A stretch of DNA of 64,000 nt from Prorocentrum cordatum (Eukaryota > Sar > Dinophyceae > Prorocentrales > Prorocentraceae): assembly GCA_963575745.1 (NCBI GenBank), contig CAUYUJ010014186.1, positions 226,001 to 290,000 of the forward strand, in the 5' to 3' direction. Shown piece by piece: positions 54,938 through 64,000 of this stretch; position 1 is the stretch's first letter; the number at the start of each line of letters is the position of its first letter. The notes under the pieces were generated by a model. It saw nothing but the letters and a program-made list of their open reading frames with translations, was not told the DNA's origin and did no database searches. The position numbers and the translations under genes are program-made.

Positions 54938-55996
54938 TTACGAAGGCGGTTTTTCTTGCACACGCCTAACCCTGGAACCATGCATCTCATGGCCTAGATT
55001 GCGCATCGCGGCTCTCTTGGCAATTCCGAGGGCACGAACATGTCGAGTGGATCGCTTGCAATTGCGCGCGCAATTAGCCGCGCAACCTGATTTGCTTGGC
55101 CGTATGATGAGCCCCGACGGCCTAACGTCATCTTTAAACTTACGCACCACCAAGGCCAGGTCCTGAGAGCCGTGTCTGCCAACAGCTCCCTGACCAAGCC
55201 GGCGTCCAGACCAGTGAAAGTTGACACCATCAATCAAATCACGAGGCTTCACACTTGGACAGAACTGCAGGGCTTGCATTGAGCTGCGGTGTAGCAGCAC
55301 CAGTAACATAGAAGTGGCTAGCGAGCAACCAGCTATAATGCCTTGGTTAGATGAGTAAGAGAGGCAGAGGCTCGAGATGGCTCGAAGGGAGCGGGGTTGG
55401 AGGTAGGATTGCGTCGCCGTCCAGGCGAGGCGCAATGGGAACTTTAACGCCCGTGCCTCGTCTAACAACCGCGCTAATATAACCATTTCGGAGCATTTGA
55501 GCATGTCTGCAACAACGGCGGGGCTGCCATCGTCCAATTCGTGGGCAACCTCGGCACCCAGGTTCAACGAGAAGGCACTCTCCGAGGAGGGGCGGCCCGC
55601 TCCTGATCCCCATGTGCTTTCAAGGGGGGTTGCTGGCTTCCCAGGGTGCTGCAAGAGGGCGACGGCTTCTACCCCAAACTCGGACAAGCGTCCGCACCAA
55701 CGCAATCAACCTGCATCCCCTGTTGGTTTCGGGAGGCGGACGAGCTGCGCGAGCAGACGTTGTGAGGGCCAAATGAGTAGAGCTTTACAGCGCATGAACA
55801 AATCCGCCAGGGCCTGAAGCCCAAGATCGCTGATGCAAATCAAGCTGCGCGTGGTGAAGCCGAATTGGCCGACTCCTGTCGCCCGTGGGAACTTGAACAG
55901 CGCCGCTCGGACATCACTAACCGCAATAGGTGGCAACTCCTCCCATTCACCTGCGTCGGGCGGCAGGTTGGGGTCATCCACCCCATGTGATCCCAA
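54938..55996 (-). pseudogene. minus-strand LINE, reverse transcriptase core, inactive catalytic box
   Basis: The 5' part, 55996 to 55706, reads TGVGQFGFTTRSL, ADLFMRCKALLIWPSQRLLA and LVRLPKPTGDAG, the finger motifs of a LINE RT. After a frame change, 55705 to 54938 gives VADMLKCSEMVILARLL (motif A, D-x-x-K-C-x-E), GIIAGCSLAT (motif B) and DLIDGVNFHWSGR, where the usual x-DD is I-D-G. The second catalytic Asp is therefore missing. The thumb continues to RNLGHEM and shifts frame again. The match in order and spacing to the RT of dinoflagellate-type LINEs is good. This copy cannot be active as read. Confidence 0.75.
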
Positions 55997-56816
55997 ATCC
56001 CCAGTCCCTCATCGAGCGATCCGCGAGGAGGTGAGGTGGGGCTGGGGTCTGAAGCAGATGGTTGGCGTCGTGCACTTCCTGGGGCGCGCGCCCCCTGCAG
56101 CATCCGCGCGCGAACCTGCCTCCTCCTTTGAGCGAAGCGGGCGCCCATTGCTTCCAAGCCCCGGCCGACTTGGCCGACTGCTGCTCGGAGGGCCCAGTGG
56201 CTGCATCAATGATCCTTGAAGCCACGTCCTCGAAATTATGTCGGGTGAAAACCTCGGTTCCCGCCTCGAAGAACTGGTGTGCGCATTCATCTAAGTGCGC
56301 CAACTCTTGGGCCGAAGAAATACGACCAAAGAAACGAGTGAGTTCTATCAATATGAAGGCAGTCTTGCGATACTGCTGCCTGGCATCATCACCATTGGCG
56401 TTGGCAGTGGCCGTGAAGGTAATTGTATGCACGAGTGCCTCTCGGTTCCGACGGAGGTGCCTGGCCCGCCGAGCTGCGACCGTCCAGGTCTGCTCCTGCG
56501 GGCCAGGGCGCTCACGGCTACGAGCTGGTTTCCATAGGTATCCAGTGAGAACGAAGTCTACTTTGCCAGCACGGCCGAGGTGAAACTGGGCCGCTGGCCT
56601 CACCAAACCGTATTGATAGAGCATCTCGAGCTCCAAGTTTGACAGAACCGAAACCGCATCCCAAGCAAAATGAAGTGAGGCATCATCGCATGCCTCGCTG
56701 ATTTCATTAGTTACCCCCGGGGGCCGAGAGCACCCTGGCGGAGGCTGGCGCGGGGCAGCCTTAGGCTTTCTCAGCTCACGCGTCCAAGCAGGCAAATCCT
56801 TACCGTGCACGCTCAT
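55974..56816 (-). pseudogene. minus-strand LINE, pre-RT helical region
   Basis: The reading from MSVHGKDLPAWTRELRKPKA through VVRPAAQFHLGRAGKVDFVL-like sequence to TAFILIELTRFFGRISSAQE links the endonuclease to the RT and has the helical, basic character of that region. It lies in the same frame as the endonuclease upstream, separated by TAG at 56820-56822, and ends in TGA at 55974-55976, where the RT frame takes over by a 1-nt shift. Confidence 0.6.
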
Positions 56817-56903
56817 GCACTAAGGGAGGTGAGGGTACGTAGCCACATGCTCGTGCACACTGGCTCGAGAGGACCGCGCTACTAAGTTGTGTGCACCTAT
56901 AAA

Positions 56904-57293
56904 CTAGTCTATGCGTCCTGGGAGAGGCTGCCTACAGGTGGTCGCGGCTGGAACCTTCAGTGCTCCTCCAACCCCGTGAACCCAAGACAAATCCCCCAAC
57001 TCCCCCACCTCCATATTGAAATCTCCGCCGACCACCCAATCGTGGCCTGCATAATTCAAACGCTCTGACCATCCTTCGTTGACAAACAACTACAGGCTGA
57101 TATACACGACCCATCCTGGTATGCCCCAGTGTACTTGGGCAGCTAGGGCTCTGGCAGAAGCGGGAGCTGGCTCAGGGAAAAGCGGCGGCTTAGTAATCCA
57201 GATATGGCCGGAAGAGAGGATGGCCAAGCCAGCGCGCGTGCCTTCGCCTTGGCCCGTCAAGTGCGCCTCCGACCAGATGCCCCTCCAGCCCAT
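56904..57293 (-). pseudogene. minus-strand LINE, APE-type endonuclease domain with in-frame TAG codons
   Basis: The EEP-superfamily signature is visible: TRAGLAILSSGHIW, then VVYISL, TAG at 57090-57092, then LFVNEGWSERLNYAGHDWVV GGDFNMEV (catalytic Asp/Asn near 57015-57023), and near the end GRID, TAG at 56904-56906, FIGAHNLVA. In the family the last part is ID[YF]F, so both TAG codons sit where sense codons are expected. Upstream sequence to about 57978 is harder to follow and probably contains frame shifts. Such endonucleases nick target DNA for target-primed reverse transcription. Confidence 0.7.
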
Positions 57294-57978
57294 GCCCTGT
57301 CACGAATCTGCGTGCTGAACGTCTGCGAGGCGATGCCCAGTTACATGGTGCTCCTGAATAGCAGCGGCCGGGTGTGTACACGTACCCATGCAGTCACACA
57401 GTTAGTTTTACTCCGAGAAATTGATGGTGGCGATCGTGCCTTCTCAGCTTTCGCAGAGTCGAACGCTGCGCCACCTGCTGCTTGCGCTCCTCGCGTCAAT
57501 GGCTGCTTCCAGGCAGAGTGTCCATCAGCTCTGCCATCGGACTGCCTTCGGCTCGAGCCCCCCGCAGCCTGCGTGGCCGCTTCCGCTCCTGGCGGAGGGC
57601 TCTCTGTCGCAGCAGGGGGGCTGTGCGCTATCCTCCTCGCGGAGGCCCTGCGAGCAGCGCGCGTCTTCGTGCCGCTCCCGACCGCAGCGCCCAGGGCGCA
57701 GCCGTGCGAACTCGCGGCGGGGGCTGCGACCACCCCCCTCGCGGAGGCCCCGCGAGCCTCGGCGCTGGGCACGGGGCCCCCGACTGTAGACGGGCTCCGA
57801 GAGCCGCGGCCAGGCGGGTTAGGAGCCGCCACGGGCCCCCTTGTCGGCAGGTCGCGCGAACAAGGGATGGGCGTCAATCGTCCCAGCCACCGTGCCGCTG
57901 GGCGAAGCCTCCTGCGCGGTGAGGCAGCAGGCCCAACGCGGCAACCAGCAGATCACCGTAGACGCACAGCTGGTCCCG
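57294..57978 (-). pseudogene. minus-strand LINE, linker between coiled coil and endonuclease
   Basis: Just past the TAG at 57979 the same frame reads RDQLCVYGDLLVAALGLLPH and RAGGFAQRHGGWDD, then a stop. Downstream the frames are Ala/Ser/Pro-rich (ASARGVVAAPAASSHGCALG). This should encode the linker and the start of the endonuclease; it is decayed or shifted. Confidence 0.4.
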
Positions 57979-59340
57979 CTACCGGCCCTTGCTCTCCGTC
58001 TTGGTTCGCTTGGCCGTGCGCCAGCCTTGTATGCTTTGCGCGAGCTTGCGGACCTGGCCGCGCAACTCAGCTTCGTCTGCGGTGGCGTTGACTCTAGCGT
58101 TCTTGACGAAGTCTCGAAGATCTTCCAGGTCCTTCGTCCTCTCCATCAGGCACGGGGAGATCGAGATTCCCACCGACGGCGGCAGCTGCCGCGCCCCCCC
58201 CCCAGCAGCAGGCCGAGGCCCGGCTGCCTCGGCAGCAGGGGCTTCCCGAGCACGCTCCTCGGCCTCTTTAGCTCGCTTGGCCTTCTCGTCGCGCTCGAAC
58301 GTGCGAACCTCCTCCAGCATCGAGCCGGGCCTGGCCGCCATCGCACGAGAGCCGCCCAGCGCCGTGAGGATATCCCCCAACTTGCTAATGGTGGCGCCCA
58401 GGGATGACACCAACGCCTCGGAGTCACCTGTCGTAGGCGGCCGCGGGATGTGGCTGCCCAGACGGGTGGGCTCCTCGGAACTCTCCCAAATCTGCTTCTC
58501 GACGTCTGTGATCACCCGCTCCTCTTCCTCGATGGTCTCCTGGGCTTTGGCACGCACCTCACGCACCGCCTCCAGAGCCTCCAAGTGCTTCTTCTTGCGC
58601 TGCTGCAGCTTGCTGCTCTAGAAAGCCAGGGTGCGAAGCCTCGCTAGCGCAGGCTTGGCCTCCTCCAGCTCCGCGCGCAAGCGGCTGCGCTCGGACTGCA
58701 ACGATGTCCGAGCAGCGGCAACGACGTCGTCCTTGGTCCCGTCAATGGCTCGCAACGACTTGTCAATTTCTTCCAGTCTGGCTCGCTTCTGTGTGGAGGT
58801 GGCATTGGCAGGCAAAGACCCTTCATCAACTCGCATCTGATCTGGCGGCGGCTGGCTCGCTGCAAGGCGAGCGTTGGCCTCCTTCAGCTGCTTCTCGAGC
58901 TGCGCCAGGCGAGAGGCGTGCCACGGCGGCGCCCCTCCTGAGCCAGGCTTGGCTCCTCCTCCTTGTGCGGCACCCCCGTTGCCCCCTGCTGCCTTGGTGC
59001 TGGGCGTCGGCGGCGGGCGCGGCTTGAGGAATGCCGTGGCTCTGGCAACCCCACACTTTGAGCATAACGTGCATGTCGATCGGTTCCACCATGGCGCCTG
59101 AGTGACAGGGTGGACACAGCGACGGCAGCACCAGTCCTCTGCTTGCACTCTTCGCCGCTGGGCGTGTCGCGATAGCTTCGGGCCGTCATTGGTCATCGAG
59201 CACCCAGAGCAGAAACCACTATGCGTGAGTAGCCTGGGTACTCGAAAGATAAGCCGCCAGTGAGCCCGTGCAGTGCTGGCTGAGAGACTGGAAACTGGCC
59301 GCGGACTAGCGGTATCCACTTGTTCCCCAGGGGGATTCAA
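57979..59340 (-). pseudogene. minus-strand LINE, N-terminal zinc-finger and coiled-coil region, one in-frame TAG
   Basis: A single frame of about 450 codons contains TAG at 58618-58620. The N-terminal part has Cys pairs FCSGC, WCCRRC and CTLCSKCG, consistent with RanBP2-like or zinc-ribbon fingers. A Gly/Ala linker follows, then a long Glu/Lys/Arg/Leu-rich coiled coil (RLAQLEKQLKEANARLAASQ, LQSERSRLRAELEEAKPALA, and after the TAG KKKHLEALEAVREVRAKAQE). The frame ends with TAG at 57979-57981. The first in-frame ATG is near 59196; the frame upstream of it reaches almost to the SL relic. LINEs of dinoflagellates often begin with such a finger plus coiled coil, thought to bind RNA. Confidence 0.65.
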
Positions 59341-59343
59341 AAC

Positions 59344-59369
59344 CTTGAGCCAGGAGGACTGGCTACGGA
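59344..59369 (-). other. relic of the dinoflagellate spliced leader at the LINE 5' end
   Basis: Read on the minus strand, 59369-59360 is TCCGTAGCCA, identical to the first ten SL bases, and 59352-59344 is TGGCTCAAG, identical to the last nine. Between them the SL TTT is replaced by GTCCTCC, a net gain of 4 nt. The LINE frame starts a few bases downstream. Upstream lies an AGG array. The exact ends and the position at the element boundary argue against chance. Confidence 0.65.
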
Positions 59370-59695
59370 CGAGGAGGAGGAGGGAGGAGGAGGAGGAGGA
59401 GGAGGAGGAGGAGGGAGGAGGAGGAGGAGGAGGAGGAGGCGGAGGTGGAGGAGCAGGAGGAGGGAGGAGGAGGAGGGAGGAGAGGAGGGGAGGAGGAGGA
59501 GGAGGAGGAGGAGGAGGAGGAGGAGGAGGAGGAGGAGGAGGAGGAGGAGGAGGAGGAGGAGGAGGAGGAGGAGGAGAGGAGGAGGAGCGGAGGGGGAGGA
59601 GGAGGAGGAGGAGGAGGAGGAGGAGGAGGAGGAGGAAGGAGGAGGAGGAGGAGGAGGGGAGAAGGATGGGAGGAGGAGGAAGGAGGGAGGGGAGA
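59370..59695 (+). repeat. AGG microsatellite at the LINE 5' boundary
   Basis: About 325 bp of nearly pure AGG/GGA array; the Glu/Arg/Gly-rich frames are artefacts. Confidence 0.95.
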
Positions 59696-59850
59696 GGACA
59701 TTCTCGCCATTGGGTCGTTACCCTCTGTGGCGGCGAATCCGCACCTGAGCCGGTCAGATCCGCCGGGGGCCGCGCCGCGGCGGGGGCGATGCGGGAGAGG
59801 TTGCGGGCCCTCTTGGACCAAAGCTGCCGGGATGAGGTCGGGAAGGGTGA
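59696..59850 (+). repeat. AGG-bounded ~155-bp module, copy 1 of 2
   Basis: Runs from GGACATTCTCGCCATTGGGT through GAGCCGGTCAGATCCGCCGG to AAGCTGCCGGGATGAGGTCG. It recurs at 60209-60382. Confidence 0.9.
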
Positions 59851-60208
59851 GGAGGAGGAGGAGGAGGAGGAGGAGGAGGAGGAGGAGGAGGAGGAGGAGG
59901 GGAGAGGCGGAGGAGGAGGAGGTGAGGAGGAGGAGGAGGAGAGAGGGAGGAGGAGGAGGAGGAGGAGGAGGAGGAGGAGGAGGAGGAGAGGAGGAGGAGG
60001 AGGAGGAGGAGGAGGAGGAGGAGGTGGAGGAGAAGGATGATGATGATGAGGAGGAGGAGGGAGAGGAGGAGGAGGAGGAGGGAGGAGGAGGAGGAGGAGG
60101 AGGAAGGAGGAGGAGGAGGAGGAGGAGGAGGAGGAGGAGGCGGAGGAGGAGGAGGAGGAGGAGGGAGGAGGAGGAGGAGGAGGACGAGGAGGGAGGGGGG
60201 GGGAGAGG
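59851..60208 (+). repeat. AGG microsatellite between the two modules
   Basis: Nearly pure AGG/GGA with a short GATGATGATG stretch at about 60036-60048. Confidence 0.95.
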
Positions 60209-60382
60209 AGGACATTTTCGCCATTGGGTCGTTACCCTCTGTGGCGGCGAATCCGCACCTGAGCCGGCCAGATCCGCCGGGGGCCGCGCCGCGGCGGGGG
60301 CGATGCGGGAGGGGTTGCGGGAGAAGGACCTCGGCATGGCCCTCTTGGACCAAGGCTGCCGGGGTGAGGTTGGTGAAGGGTG
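60209..60382 (+). repeat. AGG-bounded module, copy 2 of 2
   Basis: Matches 59696-59850 with scattered substitutions and an extra ~20 bp (GAGAAGGACCTCGGCATGGC) after GGGGTTGCGG. Confidence 0.9.
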
Positions 60383-60639
60383 AGGCGGGAGGAGGAGCTC
60401 GAGGAGGAGGGAAGGATCCTTGTCTGAGTTGGCCCGTACTTTGCCAACGGTGCTTGGACAGTGAAATCAGTGTTCGTCTACACATGGGTCGCACTACATC
60501 AGCAGCGGTTCTGACACAATCCTTATCTGCACGCGCCGTTTTGAATTTATCGAGTGTGTCGAATGCATGATCGAGTGGCCACGGCTATCGGGCAGAGGAC
60601 AGCCTTCGGACATAACCACTTCACAATATCGTACCCGAC

Positions 60640-61595
60640 TGGTCGAACCTCTTCACAAACTCGTACCTGAATTCGTGGCCTGAAATGCTGCTTGCTTGGC
60701 CATCGTGACAAACCAATGCCCGATATGTAGTTCCAGTTTCAAGTCCAGGGCCCGTGCGAAGCATCGCCTGGAGTGCGCCCTGGTTCATCAGAGATGCCTT
60801 GCCGATCGGTCTTCTGTGGATATACCCGTCCAGCAACTGTCTGAACTCATATGCACGTGCTGTCGTGTTGATCCTCTGCCGTATTTGGCTCAGCTCCAGG
60901 GGCGCATCTATGAACGCCTCCCGATTTTGATTGCTCGCCAGGTTGACCGGCGAGTCACCTGGCTGAGGTGGCGACGCCGATGGAGGTCGAGACAAAGATC
61001 AAACAAGCAGCGCAGGGGAGGCGGCAGGGGACAGCAGATGCAGCAGGGCCCCCAATTGTGCATCACTACCATCAAAGACGAGACCGTCAAATTTGCGCCG
61101 ATTGAGATGATTCAGCAGGCCGCGCAGAAAAAAAGCAGGTCGCAAAAGGATCAATCCGATGGTCATCGACGCGTTCCCCGGCAAGTAGACAAGCCCCGCA
61201 CTCGTAGGCGTGTAGGAGGGGCGAGCAAGTGCGCGGACACCACCCAAGACCAAGAGAGCCTGTCAGCTTCACCTGCACCCTGCAAAGCGCGCGCGCTGAC
61301 GAGAATACTCAAAGACTCCAGCGTGGGCAGGGCCGACAAAAAGGCGCTAGAATAATCAGATCAGAAGCTGCAGCGGATCTCGATCGAGGAGGCAGAGATG
61401 CAGTTCCAAGTGATCATGATCGAAGAAGCTTTCGACAGCGACGTGGGCAAGCTGAACATAGTGATGTGCCTGTGCCCACGCCGTGCCCCACGGGTTAACG
61501 TTCTGGAGCATATCGAGTTCATCCATTCGTATGCTCTGGCGCCTCCAGGCTTCATGGAGAGGCAATTGCCCGCGTGGATCCATTATGGTGCCTAG
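60640..61595 (+). pseudogene. third RT element, C-terminal zinc region
   Basis: The reading VEPLHKLVPEFVA meets TGA at about 60680 and continues as TNQCPICSSSFKSRARAKHR LECALVHQRC, a CxxC...H...C finger of the type found at the C-terminus of some LINE reverse transcriptases. A basic low-complexity tail follows (WLRWRRRWRSRQRSNKQRRG). TAA at 61353-61355 interrupts the frame, which then resumes as RISIEEAEMQFQVIMIEEAF and ends near 61595. No RT catalytic core is present, so this is a 3' fragment. The antisense strand is also open in places, but the Cys/His spacing favours plus. Confidence 0.45.
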
Positions 61596-61599
61596 AACC

Positions 61600-62110
61600 A
61601 GCGGCGAAAGTCTTCTGGTCTTGAAACCTGTGGTTGTGTGTGACAGTACTTGGAGAGACATGTTTACTGGTGTTAGCAGTGGCTGTGCTCAGAAAGCGAA
61701 TGCCGATCTTGGCAGTTTGAATGTGCTGAGAGAGAATGGCGTGGACATGAACTACGGCGTGCACGTGAGTGCACAGACAGATTTTTTTCCTGGGCAGCCT
61801 GGACATCCGACGGGCACCAGAAAAAGGCGAGACACCTTCTCCCACCCTCTCCAAGACCAAGCCCTGGACCATTTTCTGAGCCTGTGCCCGTTTCCTGAAG
61901 AATTCTGGCCAATATTCTCCCAAGTGCCGAAAGAAGGAAAGCCTAGCCCCTGAGTGTAGCAAAGAATCAGGGCGCATGCTCAGGTGCCATTACAGTGGAC
62001 TGGGGTGGGAGTCGGGCGGAGGGGGAGGATGGCTGGGTTACTGGCTCGTCACGAGTTAGTGCGCCCCTGTATCAGTTGTGTGGGTCTTTCTCAGGTCATA
62101 TCCTGCAATA
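61600..62110. other. no supported gene
   Basis: Lower GC than the flanks; open frames on both strands without motifs. It may be 3' UTR or flank of the third RT element. Confidence 0.35.
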
Positions 62111-62116
62111 TAGATC

Positions 62117-62182
62117 AGATGATGATCCTGATGATGATGACGATGATGGTGCTGCTGATGATGCTGCTGATGAAGATGATGC

Positions 62183-62256
<74 letters not shown>

Positions 62257-62300
62257 ATGCTGGTGATGAGGATGACGGATGACGATGCCGATGGTGGTGA
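62117..62300 (+). repeat. GAT/ATG microsatellite
   Basis: About 180 bp of GAT array, the pure part about 62180-62255, then GGAGG-type purine repeat to 62350. Confidence 0.95.
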
Positions 62301-62359
62301 GGACGGTGATGAAGAGGAAGCGGAGGAGGAGGAGGAGGAGGAAAAGGAGAAGTTGGAGG

Positions 62360-63165
62360 AACAGAGCGAGGTCAGCCGTCAGCTCAGCCACCCGGAACTC
62401 CGACCACGAGATTTGGTATCGGGCTTGGGCAAGCTGTATGGCTGGATCGATCGATCCCCCCCGCTTTTATTTTGCACTCCCTACAGACTACAGGCATCCG
62501 GCGCTTTCAGAAGTCGACGCAGCTGGTTTGTCGCCATGTTTGCTCCTTGGAGGTTCGCTTCGGCAATTAGCGGCCCTTGTGGATCGGCGCGGGAGTTGCT
62601 AAGGGAGTACAAAAGGGGTTCAAAGTGGATGCCAAGGTGAGTTATATCTGGCCGAACCTAGCTTATATGTAGGCTACAACTGCCATGGGCGGCTTAGGGG
62701 GATTATCGATCCGGGCTGAGTGAGCTCCGCCCACTCCAAGAAGTTGTCACCCCCCTCTGCCACTTCGTTTTTTTTGTAAACCACTTGCAAGCTAGGTTAG
62801 GCAAGACATTACCCGCTGGCATCCACTGATCACCGCTCTATCCTCTCAGCACCCCCGCGCCGATCCAAGCAGGATGAGAAACCGACCCTGGGGAAGGGGT
62901 CATACAGTGGAAACCATGCCAAAAACACCCTGGTAGCCTCCAGGGTGCCCTCGGTTTCTAGGGTTTCGATTGTTTTCCTATGGAACGCGTGACGTTCCAA
63001 CACCAATCAATGGACGTCCTGGGGTCTCAGGGTTGGGTTTCTGGTGGTCGAGCTCCTACTGTAAGGTCTGGGGGGCTCACTCATCGAACGAATCGAAGCG
63101 CTGGATGTCAGGGCCCCCTTCCTCCATCCCTGGGAGGCGGGAGGGGGGCTCAGAGATGTTAAAAC
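62360..63165. other. no supported gene
   Basis: Ordinary sequence with short frames only; nothing recognised. Confidence 0.4.
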
Positions 63166-63167
63166 GG

Positions 63168-63272
63168 TGAGGAGGACGATGATCGGGAAGAGGGTGAGGA
63201 AGGGGAGGAGGAGGATGAGGAGGAGGAGGAGGAGGAGGAGGAGGAGGAAGAGGAAGAGGAAGAGGAAAGAAA
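63168..63272 (+). repeat. AGG microsatellite
   Basis: GGAGG and GGA/GAA array, about 100 bp. Confidence 0.95.
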
Positions 63273-63274
63273 CA

Positions 63275-63845
63275 GAGGACCATCAACGCCCGTCAGTGAG
63301 ACCATGCATTGGAGAAGGAGAAGGCGGTGAATGAAGAAGAACGCACTTGGCCCCACCCTGCCCACCCCCCAGAGGGGGACAAAGAGAGGAGGATGGGGAG
63401 GGAAAGAGGGGCCCGTGCTCAAGGGGCGATGTCTTCCCAGCAGTCCGGCGCCTCGAACAAGGCAAGGCGGGGGAGTGAGGAAGCACCCGGTCGACCCGAA
63501 CCCTGCCGTTGCCCGCTCGGGTGTGCCCCCAGAGCGGGGGGCACACACGAACAGCCGCGGGGGAACGCCTCTGGAGGCGGGGCAGGCGTGGGGGGTCTCC
63601 GCTGTGTCCGCGGCCAGGCTCCGGAGAGGCCTTCTGGAGAGCAGGTCTCCCCGATGTCCTCCCAGAGCTATGAGGGTCCAGCTCTTTTTTAGCCTGGACC
63701 ACCAGAGAGAACTTCGAGCACCACGAGGGCACCGACGCTTGAGGGTCTGGACTGTTTTTGTAAGGGTCCGGCGATGGCCCGGGGTATCGCGCTTGCCCCC
63801 GCCCCCCTCCACCGCCCCCCCAGGATAACCTAAATCACCACCCAC
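63275..63845. other. no supported gene
   Basis: Open frames on both strands, none with a motif or a convincing start. Confidence 0.35.
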
Positions 63846-63848
63846 CAA

Positions 63849-63992
63849 ACCACCCCAACCCAACCCGAAGGCCTCAATTTGCCCCCCATTTCCAGTTTGG
63901 GGGGGGGGGGTCGGGGAACACTGACAAAACACATCTGGAACCCGTACCCCCCCCAACCCGAAATGGGGGTCTTCGGGTTGGGTTGGGGTGGT
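63849..63992. repeat. perfect 22-bp inverted repeat (hairpin)
   Basis: 63849-63870 (ACCACCCCAACCCAACCCG...) is the exact reverse complement of 63971-63992. Inside, CCCCCATTT (63883-63891) pairs with AAATGGGGG (63961-63969). A poly-G run of about 12 is in the loop. Confidence 0.9.
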
Positions 63993-64000
63993 CTGGTAGG

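Noticed and set aside
57204-58091. 295-residue plus-strand open frame
   Set aside because: It is antisense to the LINE coiled-coil/endonuclease region, whose minus-strand reading has clear motifs.
59273-60383. 255- to 324-residue Glu/Arg/Gly or Pro/Ser-rich frames
   Set aside because: Products of AGG/CCT arrays.

Overview
The window looks like dinoflagellate nuclear DNA. It is very GC-rich and dense in simple repeats. It carries two relics of the 22-nt dinoflagellate spliced leader (SL), several non-LTR retrotransposon remnants of the zinc-finger/coiled-coil/endonuclease/RT/RNase H kind, a DIRS-like gag and RT-RNase H, and a Pif1-like helicase C-terminus followed by a run of Stc1-type zinc modules. 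The genus cannot be read from the sequence; Prorocentrum, Polarella or Symbiodiniaceae type genomes are all plausible. I saw no bacterial operon, no CRISPR array, and no rRNA or tRNA gene that I could support.

Layout. 0-1.4 kb: a decayed RT fragment. 3.9-9.4 kb: locus A, a chain of protein-like segments of unrecognised family, with small frame changes and a purine/pyrimidine mirrored tract in a probable intron. 9.5-16.9 kb: no convincing gene, only microsatellites (AGG, GAT, ACT, poly-C, CT, CA). 17.9-21.7 kb: locus B, a second unrecognised large protein, with one well-supported 207-nt phase-0 intron and two 1-nt frame breaks. 22-27 kb: small hypothetical segments and a 90-bp repeat. 27-29.3 kb: GAT, CTTAG and AGCAT arrays. 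29.3-30.9 kb: helicase plus Stc1 modules, broken by two frameshifts and one stop. 31.0-35.4 kb: about 49 copies of a 90-bp minisatellite without stop codons in any of six frames, with a 2.43-kb higher-order duplication. 35.5-37.3 kb and 41.8-43.5 kb: the two halves of a DIRS-like element, apparently split by about 4.5 kb that contains a large inverted repeat and ends in T15A31. 43.7-47.3 kb: an AT-rich degenerate triplet tract and three copies of a ~380-bp module bounded by AGG arrays. 47.3-49.6 kb: a plus-strand LINE with an SL relic at its 5' side and an internal deletion. 51.8-59.4 kb: a nearly complete minus-strand LINE with an SL relic at its 5' end, several in-frame TAG codons and a 0.75-kb satellite inserted in its 3' part. 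59.4-60.4 kb: AGG arrays around a duplicated ~155-bp module. 60.6-61.6 kb: the C-terminal part of a third RT element. 61.6-64 kb: simple repeats and a terminal hairpin.

The recognisable coding sequence is almost all retroelement-derived and decayed. Loci A and B are the best candidates for undescribed proteins. The most informative signals are the SL relics at LINE 5' ends, which suggest reverse transcription of trans-spliced mRNA, the AGG-bounded duplicated modules, and the six-frame-open minisatellite next to a gag gene.
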